Below are positions 25,130 through 36,603 of a stretch of DNA of 64,000 bases, in pieces (position 1 is the stretch's first letter; each line of letters starts with the position of its first letter). The notes beneath the pieces were generated by a model that searched no databases, was not told the origin of the DNA, and saw only the letters and a list, made by a program, of their open reading frames with translations. The stretch lies in assembly GCF_018446385.1 (NCBI RefSeq), contig NC_055987.1:31068202-31132201 (forward strand). The letters are read 5' to 3'. Origin of the DNA: Zingiber officinale. Its lineage: Eukaryota > Streptophyta > Magnoliopsida > Zingiberales > Zingiberaceae. The position numbers were made by a program, and so were the translations under genes.

Positions 25130-26310
25130 GACTTGATTAGTTAATCACAATTAATTAAAATAAACAACAACATAAAAATAAAAAGATTATAGTTTTTACT
25201 TGATTACAACCTAGGTGGTTATTAATGCAAGATATTGAAATAACTCCACTAGAAATCTCTTTTGTTGAAGGCGGAGAAGCTTCTTACACTCTTCGAAAGA
25301 TCAAAAAAAGACTAGGAATGGGTTACATAAGTTGTTATTTAGTTATTGTTTAATTCCTAGCTCCAAAGGATTTTTTCTAACCTCTTGGGATGATGTTTTC
25401 ATTGGCTGACATGGCTTGAAGGCGCCTTCAAGGACATCCGAGGTGCCCTCAATTGGATAAACTTTTATCCACGCAGCAATGGTCACTTAATGGCTCGCCC
25501 GTGTTGGAGGCGCCTTTAATGTCCTTGAAGGCGCCTTCGATACTATTCATCTGAGGCGCCCTCAAGCACACTGGAGACACCTCAGGAGCCATATATGACA
25601 GCTTTACTGCTAAAGCTCGAGGCGCCTTCAAAGCCATTGGAGGCGTCTCGAGCACTATTCATCAAACAGACTTATCTGCATGCTCTCTTGGGTGATGCTT
25701 TGGTTGTCTAGAATTTAGCCTACCTGAACCTAATTCCAGCCTTCTCCCCAAGCAAGCTTCATGTCTGACTTCTCGTCCCTCGAACGCCCCATATGTTCTT
25801 CTCATCCATTGATGTATTTTTCCATAGCTTCTTATCCCTCGGATGCACTGAGCCTGTCTGCTCCCTTCCCATGTCATCTTTCTCATCAGCTACGTCTTCT
25901 GCTCAACTTCTTGTGCTCCTAAGTTCTTGCACACTTAGACACAAGATATCAAACATAACAGAACCTAACTTGACTTAGTTGACTATATCAAAATCAACCC
26001 AGGGTACTTACACTATCTTGATCTCAACTTGGAAACCTCCCGATTTTTTCAGTTGGATTAGCAGCCTAAGATTTGTCCCTTCCCAGAATATGACATTCCC
26101 ATCGCTCCACTTCAGTTGTTTATCTCAACCTACCTACCAAATATTTAATCCTCCATACATATTTATACTTTATTTGCTTAGTGTCGGATCGCCTGATCTA
26201 CTAAACCTTTTTTGCAATACTAAATTAGCCAATAGAAATAATAGTAATGCAAAATGCTATGGTAAAACTAAACTTAGATTTATCAAGATTCGTTGGTCCA
26301 GTAGACTGCA
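25130..26310 (-). mobile_element. SIRE-type LTR fragment, reverse orientation, with GGCGCC palindrome array
   Basis: 25408-25665 contains several copies of gaaggcgccttc-like palindromes separated by 30-60 bases. The rest of the segment is similar in composition to the 48-kb reverse LTR. Boundaries are estimates. Confidence 0.5.
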
Positions 26311-26453
26311 TGTTGATCCAGGTGGGTCAAAAGATTGACTAGACACCTGGTGGAAAGTCCAAGTGGGTCAAAAGTTGACTGGACATGTGGCATGAGGAGA
26401 AAAGTTCAAGTAGGCTAAACAATTGACCAGACACTTGGTGGAAAAGTCCTAGC
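26311..26453 (+). mobile_element. Left part of a SIRE-type LTR (type A) split by a nested element
   Basis: The phrases aggtgggtcaaaag...gactagacacctggtggaaagtcc match the type-A LTR at 27890-28010. The copy stops at gtcctagc and its continuation (aggtcaagattgatcgaatg) is found again at 34683, on the far side of the nested element. Confidence 0.6.
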
Positions 26454-27102
26454 TGTTGGTGCGGGAAGCATCCGACGATCGAACCCAAGTTTTAATAATG
26501 GCAAAGGGATTCAAAGTTAGGATTCCTTGTTATCTAACGTGCTTAAATGAGGTTTTAGGAAAGTCCTAACTGCGATTAAGCAGGTAAAAAATTCTAGGGG
26601 GCGGTAATCCTAGGTCCTAGGGAGTGGTAACCCTACGTGGAGAAAAATCCTAGGGGGTGGTAACCCTAGGTCCTAGGGGGTGGGAACCCTAGGTGGAGGA
26701 AAATCCTAAGGGGAGTAATCTTAGGTCCTAGGGGGCGGTAACCCTAGGTGGAGGAAAATCTTAAGAGAGGGTAACCTTAGGTCCTAGGGGGTGGTAACCC
26801 TAGGTCGTAGGGGGTGGTAACCCTAGGCAAAAAGTTCAGTCGGTCTGGAGAACCGAATTGACATCAGGTAATCTCTCCTGAGAGGAGTAAGTGAGGGCGC
26901 ATTCCTCGTAGATGGAACAGTGTGCATCTGGTCGACCTAGGGTTTCTGGTCGGAGATCCAAAGTCAGATATCCGGACAGTCCGATGATTATCAAATACTG
27001 CTTTTACTATATTTTATGTGTGCTAACTTTGTCTTGCAGGGTATGTGTTTCGTGAACTAACATGCTTTGCAGGGACAAATGAGTAAGGCCAGCCTCGGAT
27101 GT
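26454..27102 (+). mobile_element. Type-B LTR of the nested SIRE-like element, 5' half only
   Basis: Starts TGTTGGTGCGGGAAGCATCC and matches the complete type-B LTR at 33366-34677 almost base for base for about 650 bp, up to tttgcagggacaaatgag. After that the match ends, so the second half of this LTR is missing. It contains a minisatellite of cctagg-type phrases (26590-26830). The bases just before it, ctagc, match ccagc just after the 3' type-B LTR at four of five positions, consistent with a 5-bp target duplication. Confidence 0.72.
26590..26830. repeat. CCTAGG-type minisatellite inside the type-B LTR
   Basis: Repeats of gg(g)tggtaaccctaggt(cctaggg/ggaggaaaatcctaag) with a unit of roughly 40-45 bp; the same block recurs at 33497-33772 in the other LTR with a different number of units. 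Confidence 0.85.
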
Positions 27103-27234
27103 GTTGGAGCAATATCTCTTAGGTCAAGGTTGACCTGGTTGACCAAGTTTGAATCTTGGTCATGGTTTAGATGTTTGCCAATACATGCAGACGACACATG
27201 AATAATGCAGGTGCAGTTGTTCATATGGGGAGAT
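27103..27234 (+). mobile_element. Remnant of a retrotransposon internal region ending in a polypurine tract
   Basis: The segment ends atggggagattg directly before TGTTGGTGCAAT, the standard polypurine tract plus LTR start seen at 33352 and 51505. It therefore belongs to an older element whose 3' LTR is the 27235 LTR. Confidence 0.5.
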
Positions 27235-27339
27235 TGTTGGTGCAATTCCCCTCTGATCAGAGTCTGATCAGGTTGGTTAAAGAAGAGTCAAGTAGGTCAA
27301 GGTTGACTAGATACTTGACTGGGAAGTCCTAACTATGAA

Positions 27340-27870
27340 GCTAGGCAGAAGGAAAATCCTAGTGAGTGAAGCCAGGTGGAAGTCCTAGTGAGTGAAGCTA
27401 GGCAGTGAGAAAATCCTGGTGAGTGAAGCCAGGTGGAAGTCCTAGTGAGTGAAGCTAGGCAGGATGAAAATCCTGGTGAGTGAAGCCAGGTGGAGGTCCT
27501 AGTGAGTGAAGCTAGGCAGTGAGAAAATCCTGGTGAGTGAAGTCAGGTGGAAGTCCTAGTGAGTGAAGCTAAGTAGGATGAAAATCTTGGTGAGTAAAGT
27601 CAAGTGAAAGCCCTAGTGAGTGAAGCCAGGCAGATGGAAAGTCCTAGTGAGTGAAGCTAGGCAGTTGGAAGTCCTGGTGAGTGAAGCCAGGCATATGAGA
27701 AGTCCTGGTGAGTGAAGCCAGGTGAAAGTCCTAGTGAGTGAAGATAGGCAGAAGGAAAATCCTGGTGAGTGAAGCCAGGTGGAAGTCCTAGTGAGTGAAG
27801 CTAGGCAGTTGGAAGTCCTGGTGAGTGAAGCCAGGCAGATGAGAAGTCCTGGTAAGTGAAGCCAGGCATG
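27340..27870. repeat. Minisatellite of about 56 bp in the LTR
   Basis: Alternating phrases cctagtgagtgaagctaggc and cctggtgagtgaagccaggt are repeated about ten times each with small spacers (aggaaaat, ggaagt). Each phrase is itself an imperfect hairpin (ccta...tagg, cctgg...ccagg). The matching minus-strand ORF is only a translation of this repeat. Confidence 0.9.
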
Positions 27871-28115
27871 AGGAAAATTCAGTTGGGTCAAGGTTGATCA
27901 GACATCTGGTGAAAGTCCAAGTAGGTCAAAGGGATTGACCGGATACTTGGCAAGAGGAGAAAAGTCCAAGTGGGTCAAAGGGATTGACCGGACACTTGGT
28001 GAGCGAGTTCTAGCAGGTTAAGAGTGACCAGATGCTAGGCACGATGAACCAACAGGTCATGGTTGACCAGATGTTGGTTTAGGAGGCTTTAGACTTGATT
28101 TTAGGGAGAAATCAT

Positions 28116-28460
28116 AAGCTTGATCGATCAACCAATAGATTGGCTCATGCCCAATCGATCGGCAGATCAATTGGGCGAGTCTTCGCGACAACCTCCTCCC
28201 AATCGATCAATGGATCGATTAGGACAAGTGCGCGATCGCACAGAACAGCGCTGGATCGATCGGTCGATCGATCCAGATACCCCAATCGATCAGTGGATCG
28301 ATTGGGAGCTGCGATTTCGCACGATAAGCCCTGGATCGATCAGCCGATCGATCCAGGCAATTTATCGAGAGCACAGAGGTGCTCTGGATCGATCAGCCGA
28401 TCGATCCAAAGCCTCCCCGATCGATTGGGAGCAATCCAATCGATCGGGATCCGACTGTTA
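28116..28460. repeat. Array of ATCGAT/CGATCG palindromes in the LTR
   Basis: Phrases such as ctggatcgatcagccgatcg and caatcgatcagtggatcgat recur at roughly 60-base spacing. They are strongly self-complementary. Several overlapping ORFs here are repeat artefacts. Confidence 0.85.
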
Positions 28461-28967
28461 GCGTCGATTTAAGCCGCAGGCGTTCGATTCCTTCGAAAGA
28501 GACTTTACGATTCACTCCAGATCCTCCACAGCAACTCACAGCTCTCTCCAAGCTCCAGATCGCCAGTTCTTGAAGATTCTTGGAGGCTCTTCCAAGTCAA
28601 GAGGCCGATCAAAAGCAAGAACAAGGAGTTAGGGTTAGGGTTTTCACTGCATTCATTGTAAGCTTTGCTTATACTTTTGTTCCCTTTCTTTTCCTTCTGT
28701 ATTGAGAGTCTTGTAGGGCTTCTCCGCCTTCGGTAGTTACCGAAAAGGAGTGTTCCATAGTGGAGGTGTGTGTGTGTGTGCTTGGATCCTTGGACTGGTC
28801 ACCTCTTGTGAGGTGGATACCAAGTAAAATCCATTTGTTAGCATTGTATGCATTTGTTTCTTTGTAATTCCGCTGCACATCTTTCAAGAAACAACAACGA
28901 AGCACACGGAGCACGCGACGAGCTATTCCCCCCCCCCCCCCCCTCTAGCTATTTTTCGGTCCCAACA

Positions 28968-28985
28968 AGTGGTATCAGAGCGAGG
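28968..28985 (+). other. Retrotransposon primer-binding site
   Basis: agtggtatcagagcgagg immediately after the LTR end caaca; complementary to the 3' end of initiator tRNA-Met, as usual for plant Ty1-copia elements. Confidence 0.85.
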
Positions 28986-30921
28986 TCGCTCTTCACCGGA
29001 ATCATCGCCGGAAGGGGCAAACAAAACAAGAAGAGCTAGAGGGCGAAGAAGTTGGAGCAAAATTATCAAAGTCAAAGAATTCAAGAAGCTCAACTTCAAG
29101 ATGCAATTCCAAGATGGACTTGGATTTGACACAAGGGTGGCTCCACCGTACACATCTACAAGCTTCGATCTTTGGAAATCAAGGATCGAAAACTTCTTAA
29201 TGGTGGAAATAGAGCAATGGTTTGCTCTTATGGAAGGCTTCGAAGCTCCAACGAATTCAAAGGGAAAAGTTCTCAAGAGGAGCAAATGGAGCCCGGAGCA
29301 AGTCCAAAGGTGCGAAGCAAATGACAAGGTAACCAAATTATTGATTAATTTATTGTGTAGCACAATTCTATGTAAAATTGGAGAGTTCAAGGATGCCAAG
29401 GAGCTATGGAGCAAATTGGCATCAATGCATGAGATCCCCTCCACTGCACCAATCCAAGAAGAATCCAAAGAGGGTGACTCATTGGAGCAAAATCAAGAGG
29501 AAGAGGAAGAGGACTCTGAAGTCGAGAGATGCTCAACTTCTGAAGAAGAAGAAGTCCAAGAAGCATCATCCTCAAAGTAGTACAACCAAAAGAACAAGGA
29601 AGGAGCATATTCCTTGTTTAATATGCAAGAGGATGAAGAAGAAGAAGAAGTCTCCACCTCTAGGATTGAGGGGGAGCAAATTTCGGTGACACCGGATTAA
29701 GGAGAAGAAGAAGCCTCCACATCCGGGTCAAAAGAAGAAGAGGATGAAGAAGCTTCCACCTCCACACATCAAGCTAAATCTAATGGAGGTGCATCACTAT
29801 CGGATCAAGAAGAAGGAGAAGTCTCCACATCCGGTTCAAGAAGGGATAAAGAAGCTTCCACCTCCACAAGTCAAGACAAATCTAATGGAGGAGCATCACT
29901 ATCGGATCAAGAGGAAACCTCTACATCCACATCACATGGAGGACCAAGTGTCATCCCTACACAAGAAGGTATAAATAGTTCAATAAATAACAAAAATCAT
30001 ATTATATGTTTTGAGTGTAGGGAGAATGGGCACTACAAGAGCAAGTGTCCCAACTTGGCCAAGAAAAAGAGCTAAGTGGCACCCAAGGGCAAGGAGAAGC
30101 CCAAGGAGACCATCCCCGGAACAAAGAGGAGCAAGGAGCACATTGTGTGCTTTTTATGCAATCAAAAGGGACATTACCGGAGTCAATGTCCCAAGGGGAA
30201 GAAGGTGGTCAAGGCTCAAGAAGGAAGCTCAATTCAAGGGGGAGCCTCCAAGGTAAAAAGAAAGGTATCATTTATTGAGCCTACTCCTTTGAACAATGGT
30301 AAAAAGCATGCTAAGTCAAGTCTTTATCATTTTAATGCTATTTACCATAAGAATAAAGTGCATGATAGCATTAAGGAAAAACATATGGCTCTACATGTTA
30401 AAACCACTACACCTAGGGCTAGGAATGTAGATAAAAATCTAGGCAAGAACACTAAGATAAATAACTATACGCCTAGAAATAAAAACGCTCAAGGATTAAA
30501 TAGGAAACCTAAATCTAGGGATTTATGGGAAGAAAATCAAGTCTTGAGGTCAAGACTTGATAAAATGGAAAAGACCCTAAAAAGAATGGAAAATATCCTA
30601 ATAGGGCAAAATGAGCAAAATCTAGGGTTATGACAACAAAGGTCATCCAAGGGCCATAGAGGTTTGGGATACAAACCTAAAACCAAAAGGGATGTACCTA
30701 CTTACCATAGAGTTCCATATAGTTATAGAACAAACCCTAGGTCTAGTGGTCAAGTCAAGAATACTAGGGAGGTTATCCCTAAGAGTATTTTTGCAACAAA
30801 TATGACTAAGACTTCTAAGAAGTCCAAGAAAGTCACAAAAAAGGTCACAAAGGAAGCAATCCCTAGAGTAAAACTTAAACACTACAAATCGAGTTATAAT
30901 CAAGTACCTTTTATTTACTAA
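28969..30921 (+). pseudogene. SIRE-like copia gag pseudogene with four in-frame stops
   Basis: One reading frame runs from about 28969 to 30921 without frameshift but with stops at 29578 (TAG), 29698 (TAA), 30073 (TAA) and 30631 (TGA). The first part has the copia gag pattern (PPYTSTSFDLWKSRIENFL near residue 60, then a UBN2-type region with LINLLCSTI and KELWSKL). A long acidic Ser/Thr-rich stretch follows with repeated SNGGASLSDQEE. Two CCHC zinc knuckles are visible: CFECRENGHYKSKC and CFLCNQKGHYRSQC. No protease, integrase or reverse transcriptase follows, so the element is non-autonomous. The track's shorter ORFs in this span are pieces or shadows of this frame. Confidence 0.85.
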
Positions 30922-33365
30922 ACTTAATTTAAATCTAACCTAAACCTAAATTAAAATTGAATCTAACTTTAATCTAACCTTAAATTGAATTAAATTAGAT
31001 CTAAACTAAATCAAACTAAAAGTAACCTAAAAGTTAACTTAAACTTGTTAACTTAACTAATGAATTGTTTGACTTAGTCAATATTGGCTCCCCGAGGATC
31101 AAGTATATTACCTTGATAGATCATATCGAGGCTATGATCCAGGGGGAGCAAATAGAAAAAATATCCAAATAAAAAGATAAACCATCAAAGGAATATAACA
31201 CAAATCTAATTTGTAAATTTAAATAAAATTATCAATAATGTAGGGGGAGGCTCCAGAATAGCTGGCACCTCCAAAACCAAGCTACCTGGAGGGTAATTAG
31301 AACTAATTAGAAAGGGAACAAATTTAACTTGACTTATGGTACTGGTGAAATTTTGGATGATAGTACGTTAGGAAAATTTAGTATATGCATGTCTAGAAAG
31401 ATATGACTTCGACCTGGTGCATTTGGCTAAATGGAACTAACCGAAGCTACCCTTATGGATCCTAACCAGTTAGACTAAGGTTTTGTATTAAGTTCAGTGG
31501 ATATGACTATTTGGAAAACCTCGAAGGCATGGTTACTTTAATGATGTCCATGTGATTCACCATAGCCCAAAAGTTTATCTAGAGAATGTCTATTTGTTGA
31601 GCCCAAAGCTAAACCTAAATTTATCACAAAGTTAAATCAAACCTTATAATTAAACCCAATTCATCTCACAAAATTATAGGATTCCCTGATTTAAAATTTA
31701 GATCGGGTGATATGACTAAGGATCAAAATCAAAATTAAATTTAATTAATAATTAAAAATCAAATCAAATTAAATTAATAATTAAAAATCAAATCAAATCA
31801 AATTAAATTAATAATTAAAAATCAAATTAAATTAAATTAATAATTATAATTCAAATCAAATTAAATTAATAATTCAAAATCAAATTAAATTAATAATTAA
31901 AAACCAAATTCTTTTAAAAACTTATTTTAAAAACTTATTAAAAAATTCTTTTAAAAACTATTTCAAAATCAGTTAAAAATTATTTTAAAAAATCCCTTTG
32001 AAAATAATTTAAAAATTATTTTAAAAATCCCTTTAAAAAAATCCCTTTGAAAATCATTTAAAAAATATTTTTAAAATCCCTATGAAAATCATTTAAAAAA
32101 TATTTTAACTACCTTTAAAAATGATTTGAAAAATTATTGAAAAATCCTTTAAAATTATTTGAAAATTTCTTTAAAAAATTATTTGAAAAATTATTGAAAA
32201 ATTCTTTAAAAATTATTTGAAAAATTATTGAAAATTCCTTAAAAACCAACATTTTAAAAATTATTTGAAATTCAAAACTTATTTTTAATATTAAATACAA
32301 AGACAATTTCATCTGACGCTTATTCATAAGCTGAACATGTTTGTTAACCTAGAATGGGTGAGATGGAAAATTAGGAAAATAAATATTTTTTTTTACCTCT
32401 CATGCTTGGACTCTTGGGCCCAAATAATTTATTAAGGCATTAATTAAGAGGTAGTGAGTTTGAGTTGGTTTTAAAATTAGTTTCCTTTAAAATAAAAATT
32501 TAATTTGACTTGACTTCAAAATTAAAAACTATTTTTGACTGGTCTTGCTTTAAAATTAAAATTATTTATGACCTGACTTTTAAATTACAAATCTTCTAGA
32601 ATGTTTTCAAAGCTAAGCCTTTAAGCTAAGTACTTAATCAAGTCTTCTTTAACTAAACTTAGTTAAATTATTTTCTAAACTTAGCTATTTGGCAAGATGT
32701 TTTCTCAAGACAATCATTTTTAAGTTGAAAATATAGCTAAGTATTTTCCAAATCATTTTCAAAATTTTAGCTAAATGTTTTTCAAAACAATTCTTTTTGA
32801 AAAAACTAAGTCTTTTTAAGGTTAAATACTTGACAAAACTATTATCTTCAAAAGTTTAGCTAAAGTCTAAGCTAAGTGTTTATCAAAGTATGGTTAACCT
32901 TCTATTTTTCTATCCTTTTAAAAGATAAAAAAACAAATTATTTCTGAAAAGTTAAAGTTTTTCAAAACAAGTGAAGGCCTATACTCACCTTTTTCTTTAC
33001 TCTCTGGGTTATTTTGATATATGACAAAGAGGGAGAGTATAAGAGAATTCAAAGAAAGTTAAAGAAATTTAAGAAAATTTATAAGAGAATTCAAAGAAAG
33101 TTAAAGAAATTTAAGAACATTTAAAATAGAAATCATTGAAATTTTAAAATTCAAGGGAACTTTTATTGAGGGGGAGTTTTTTGTAAAGCTTATATTAAGG
33201 GGAAGCTTTATCAAATTTATACTTATATGCTTGTGCTAAATTTATACTTATCAAATTTATGATTGTGCTAAATTTATGCTTATACTAGTGATGCTTTATA
33301 ACATTTCTTTATTTTCTTTTTACTTAACTTTGAATTTCGGTTGCCATAATTAAAAAGGGGGAGAT
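30922..33365 (+). mobile_element. Non-coding 3' internal region of the SIRE-like element
   Basis: AT-rich with long tracts of aattaaattaataattaaaaatcaaa (31730-31910) and ttatttgaaaaattattgaaaa (31920-32260). No pol genes. It ends with the polypurine tract aaaaagggggagattg at 33352-33367. Similar AT-rich phrases occur in 50880-51300. Confidence 0.7.
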
Positions 33366-34677
33366 TGTTGGTGCGGAAAGCATCCAACGATCGAACCCAA
33401 GTTTTGATAATGGCAAAAGGATTCAAAGTTAGGATTCCTTGTTATCTAATGTGCTTAAATGAGGTTTCAGGAAAGTCCTAACTGCGGTTAAGCAGGTGAA
33501 AAATCCTAGGGGCTGTAACCCTAGGTCCTAGGGGGTGATAACCCTGGGTGGAGAAAAACCCTAGGGGATGGTAACCCTAGGTCCTAGGGGGTGGTAACCC
33601 TAGGTGGAGGAAAATCCTAAGGGAGGTAACCTTAGGTCCTAGGGGGCGGTAACCCTAGGTGGAGGAAAATCCGAAGGGGGGTAACCTTAGGTCCTAGGGG
33701 GTGGTAACACTAGGTGGAGAAAAACCCTAAGGGGCGGTAACCCTAGGTCCTATGGGGTGGTAACCCTAGGCAGAAAGTCTAGTCGATCTGGAGGACCGGA
33801 TTGACATCAGGTAATCTCTCCTCAGGGGAGTAGGTGAGGACGCGTTTCCCGTAGAGGGAACAGTAGGCGTCGGGTTGACCTAGGGTTTGCGGTCGGAGAT
33901 CCGAAGTCAAACCCAGACATTCCGACGACTGTCAAATACTGCTTTTACTATATTTTATGTGTGCTAACTTTATCTTGTAGGATATGTGTTTTGTGAACTA
34001 ATATGCTTTGCAGGGACAAATGAGCAAGGCCAGCCTAGGATGAACAGTGTCTAAGGCGTCTCTATGGAGCTTGGAGGTGCCTCGGGTGCAAAGGAGTTGA
34101 AGTCTGCGCGACAGAGCTGGAGGCGCCTTGGACTGAGCGGGAGGTGCCTTAGACCGTAGCTTGAAGGCGCCTTAGACCAGCTTGGAGGCACCTTCAAGTG
34201 GATCAGAGGAGAAGATTTCAGCGCTGATCCACGCGGCTGACTTGGCTGCTTTGAGGCGCCTCGGAAGGGCTTTTGAGGTGACTCCAACACTGTTTAAAAG
34301 GGGTATTCGAGCAGCAGGTTGAAACAATGAATTGAAAAGCAATCTTCTCATGTGTGTTGCGAACAAGACGACCCAGAAGTGCTGCTACAAGTGCCCGACG
34401 ACCCAGAGCTTCAAATCTTCAATTTTAGTTGTCGGTACAACGTTTAATACTTTTGTAACTGAATTTACGCGATATAGTTGTTGTCGACATAAAGCGATCA
34501 ACGATCGCGGGCCTTGGAGTAGGAGTCACCCTAGACTCCGAACCAAGTAAATAGCTTGTGTTCATGTGTTGTTTTTCTTTCTATTTTCGCTGTATTTACT
34601 CGAACGATTTCCGAATCTGAATCGTGTGAAAGCCACGAGCGTTATTCACCCCCCCTCTAGCGCATCTCGATCCAACA
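33366..34677 (+). mobile_element. Complete type-B LTR (3' LTR of the nested element)
   Basis: Starts TGTTGGTGCGGAAAGCATCC right after the polypurine tract, ends gatctcgatccaaca-type CA (atctcgatccaaca), 1312 bp. It carries the CCTAGG minisatellite (33497-33772), a GGCGCC palindrome array (34050-34285) and a TATA-like tttaaaagggg at 34292. A 5-bp repeat ctagc/ccagc (one mismatch) flanks the 26454-34677 unit. Confidence 0.82.
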
Positions 34678-35714
34678 CCAGCAGGTCAAGATTGATCGAA
34701 TGTTGAACAAGAAACCCTAGGGCTCAGGTTTAGGAACTAGGGTTGACAGATCTTAAGCAATGAAGCTCTAGCTTAATCGCTTCAGGCTCAAATCGTGAGA
34801 ACAGAAGGATACTGAATCGCTTAGGGTAAGCGATTTAGCAGACCTTAAGCGATTAAGGTAATATCTTAAGAAACCTTTTGTTCAAAATAGAAGCTAGGGT
34901 ATGTGATTAAGCAAAGAAGCTTAATTGCTTACAATGTTTCTCGCGATCGAGCAGAAGGAAGCAAAATCAATCGAGCTAATCAATTCCGCCCATCCTAAGC
35001 GATTAGGGTGATCGCTTAAGGACCTTTTTGTGAAGAAACAGAAAGGTTGGCAAGCGATTAAGCAAGGCTGCTTAATCACTTATGACCCTTTAGCAATCTA
35101 ACAGAAAAGGGCGTAATCAATTAGTGTAATCAATTACGCCATGCTTAAGTGATTGGGGTAATCACTTAAGGTTCGAAAATATAGCCGTTCTATAAATTCA
35201 AATCAACTTGCTGATGTCATAAGCGATTAGGAGAATGTCTAATCGATTACGGCACCCAAAAAACCCTAGAAAAGGGTTTTGTGACCGTTGCGCCTAGAGA
35301 TCTCACGCACATCTTCTCCGCCATTGTCACCAGTTCTTGAAGTTTTTTGGAGACAAGTGTTGATGCATTTCCAAGGTTCAAGAGGTGATTACAAGCTACA
35401 AGAGATCAAGCAAGAAGAGGTTTTCATTTGTATTTGTGTATTTACTTCTTGTTTTAAATTGTACTCTTGTATGAGCTTGTATGAGGTTTCTCCTCCTTCA
35501 GACTATTCTGAAAAAAAAAGTATATTTCATAGTAGAGAGTATGGATCCTTGGATTAGTCATCTTGTTGAGGTGGATGCCAAGTAAATCATTCCTGTTAGC
35601 ATTGGAGAGCTTTGCTTCGTGTTTTTCGCTGCAAAAGATCATCATCGACGAAGCGAGCAAGCTATTTACCCCCCCCCCCCCCAATCTTCTTCTAGTTCCC
35701 GGAGTGTCCCGACA
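34678..35714 (+). mobile_element. Right part of the type-A LTR interrupted by the nested element
   Basis: aggtcaagattgatcgaatg continues the LTR fragment that stopped at 26453. It has an array of aagcgattaag-type palindromes (34755-35260), the ggatccttgga...gaggtgga(t)gccaagtaaa block also found at 28780-28830, a poly-C run (35671-35684) and the terminal cgaca. Next to it, cttatcatatagctgg resembles a decayed tRNA-Met primer site. Confidence 0.68.
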
Positions 35715-36603
35715 CTTATCATATAGCTGGTTGGAAGCAAGGCTTGTTAGGAGACAACAGTGACAGAGAATCACAACAACTCATTAAAGAATGCCAATTA
35801 TTTATCAAAGAATATTCTTCTGTTACAATATACTCATCCAGTGGAATATTCCTCAAAGGTGACTCTACACCTTCTATTAGCTAACACGTTATGATAACAT
35901 ATTCTCTCAACCACTTCATTAATGATGTAAGTTATAAAAAATGGTTCAGACACTGTTAATAGAAGATTCCTTAGAAGGTGACTGCACATCTTCCAGATTG
36001 TATACTTCCATACATGATAGTTTCTGACAACCAATATTCTTTAACATCTCATTATTACAAAAATTATGAGAGGTGATATAAAAAGAGAAGGTTCTCTCTG
36101 TTGGTCAAGTACGCTCTCAGAGGCACACATATATATTTGCTATAGAACTACTATTCATCGTTTTCATTTTTGCTAGTCCATTGTATTGATTTGAGCATCG
36201 GATAATCTATACTAGGGATTTCTTCCTTGATTCTCGCTCTAATATTATATAGGATCTCTTTTTCGTGTGTACAGAGAGGAAGAAAGCACTCAAAACCCCT
36301 AATTCGCAACATTTTTTCCGGTTGGAGGTCTTCTTCAGATTTTCAGTAATATTATATGTCCGGCGCGTCATCCCTTTCCGATTAGATCAAATTCCAATAA
36401 TCCTTTGACATTTTCCCGATTCAAAGAAGACTTTCGTGGTCGGTACGATCTTGACTTTGAGCAAAGATCAAGAGTTCGTATGACCAATCCTTAAGCTGCA
36501 GAAGTTCTCATCCGCTATGAAATTATATATACATCCACTGTTCAAAATCTATAATTAAAATTTTGTAGTTCATCGCTAAACATGCAAGTTCTTGTTCTTG
36601 ACC
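35715..36603. promoter_or_regulatory. Upstream region of the S-domain receptor kinase gene, with gypsy-LTR-like remnants
   Basis: 35755-36300 contains gatataaaaagagaagg (near 36075) and gatttgagcatcgga (near 36190), the TATA and R-region phrases of the gypsy-type LTRs elsewhere in the window, so the gene's 5' flank seems partly LTR-derived. Several ttgac cores (W-box-like, for example at 36406 and 36450) occur between 36400 and 36490. An ATG at 36582 opens a 62-codon ORF overlapping the main start at 36604. Confidence 0.4.

Larger units (their letters stand above)
27235..28967 (+). mobile_element. Complete type-A SIRE-like LTR, followed by a primer-binding site
   Basis: Begins TGTTGGTGCAATTCCCC and ends cggtcccaaca. 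It is 1733 bp and is followed at once by agtggtatcagagcgagg, a tRNA-Met type primer-binding site. It holds the gtgagtgaagccaggt minisatellite (27340-27870), an array of cgatcgatc palindromes (28116-28460), and a poly-C run near its end (28928-28942). Confidence 0.82.

Noticed and set aside
27340-27870. Regularly spaced repeats that resemble a CRISPR array
   Set aside because: The window is plant nuclear DNA, spacers are not unique, and the block lies inside a retrotransposon LTR; it is a minisatellite.
27613-27891. Minus-strand ORF with repeated WLHSPG units
   Set aside because: Translation of the LTR minisatellite; no start context, no homology.
28095-28573. Overlapping ORFs rich in Arg, Ser and Asp in the LTR
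   Set aside because: They are translations of the ATCGAT palindrome array and occur in several frames at once.
30011-30278. Short ORFs near the zinc-knuckle region
   Set aside because: Other frames over the gag pseudogene; the CCHC frame is the real one.
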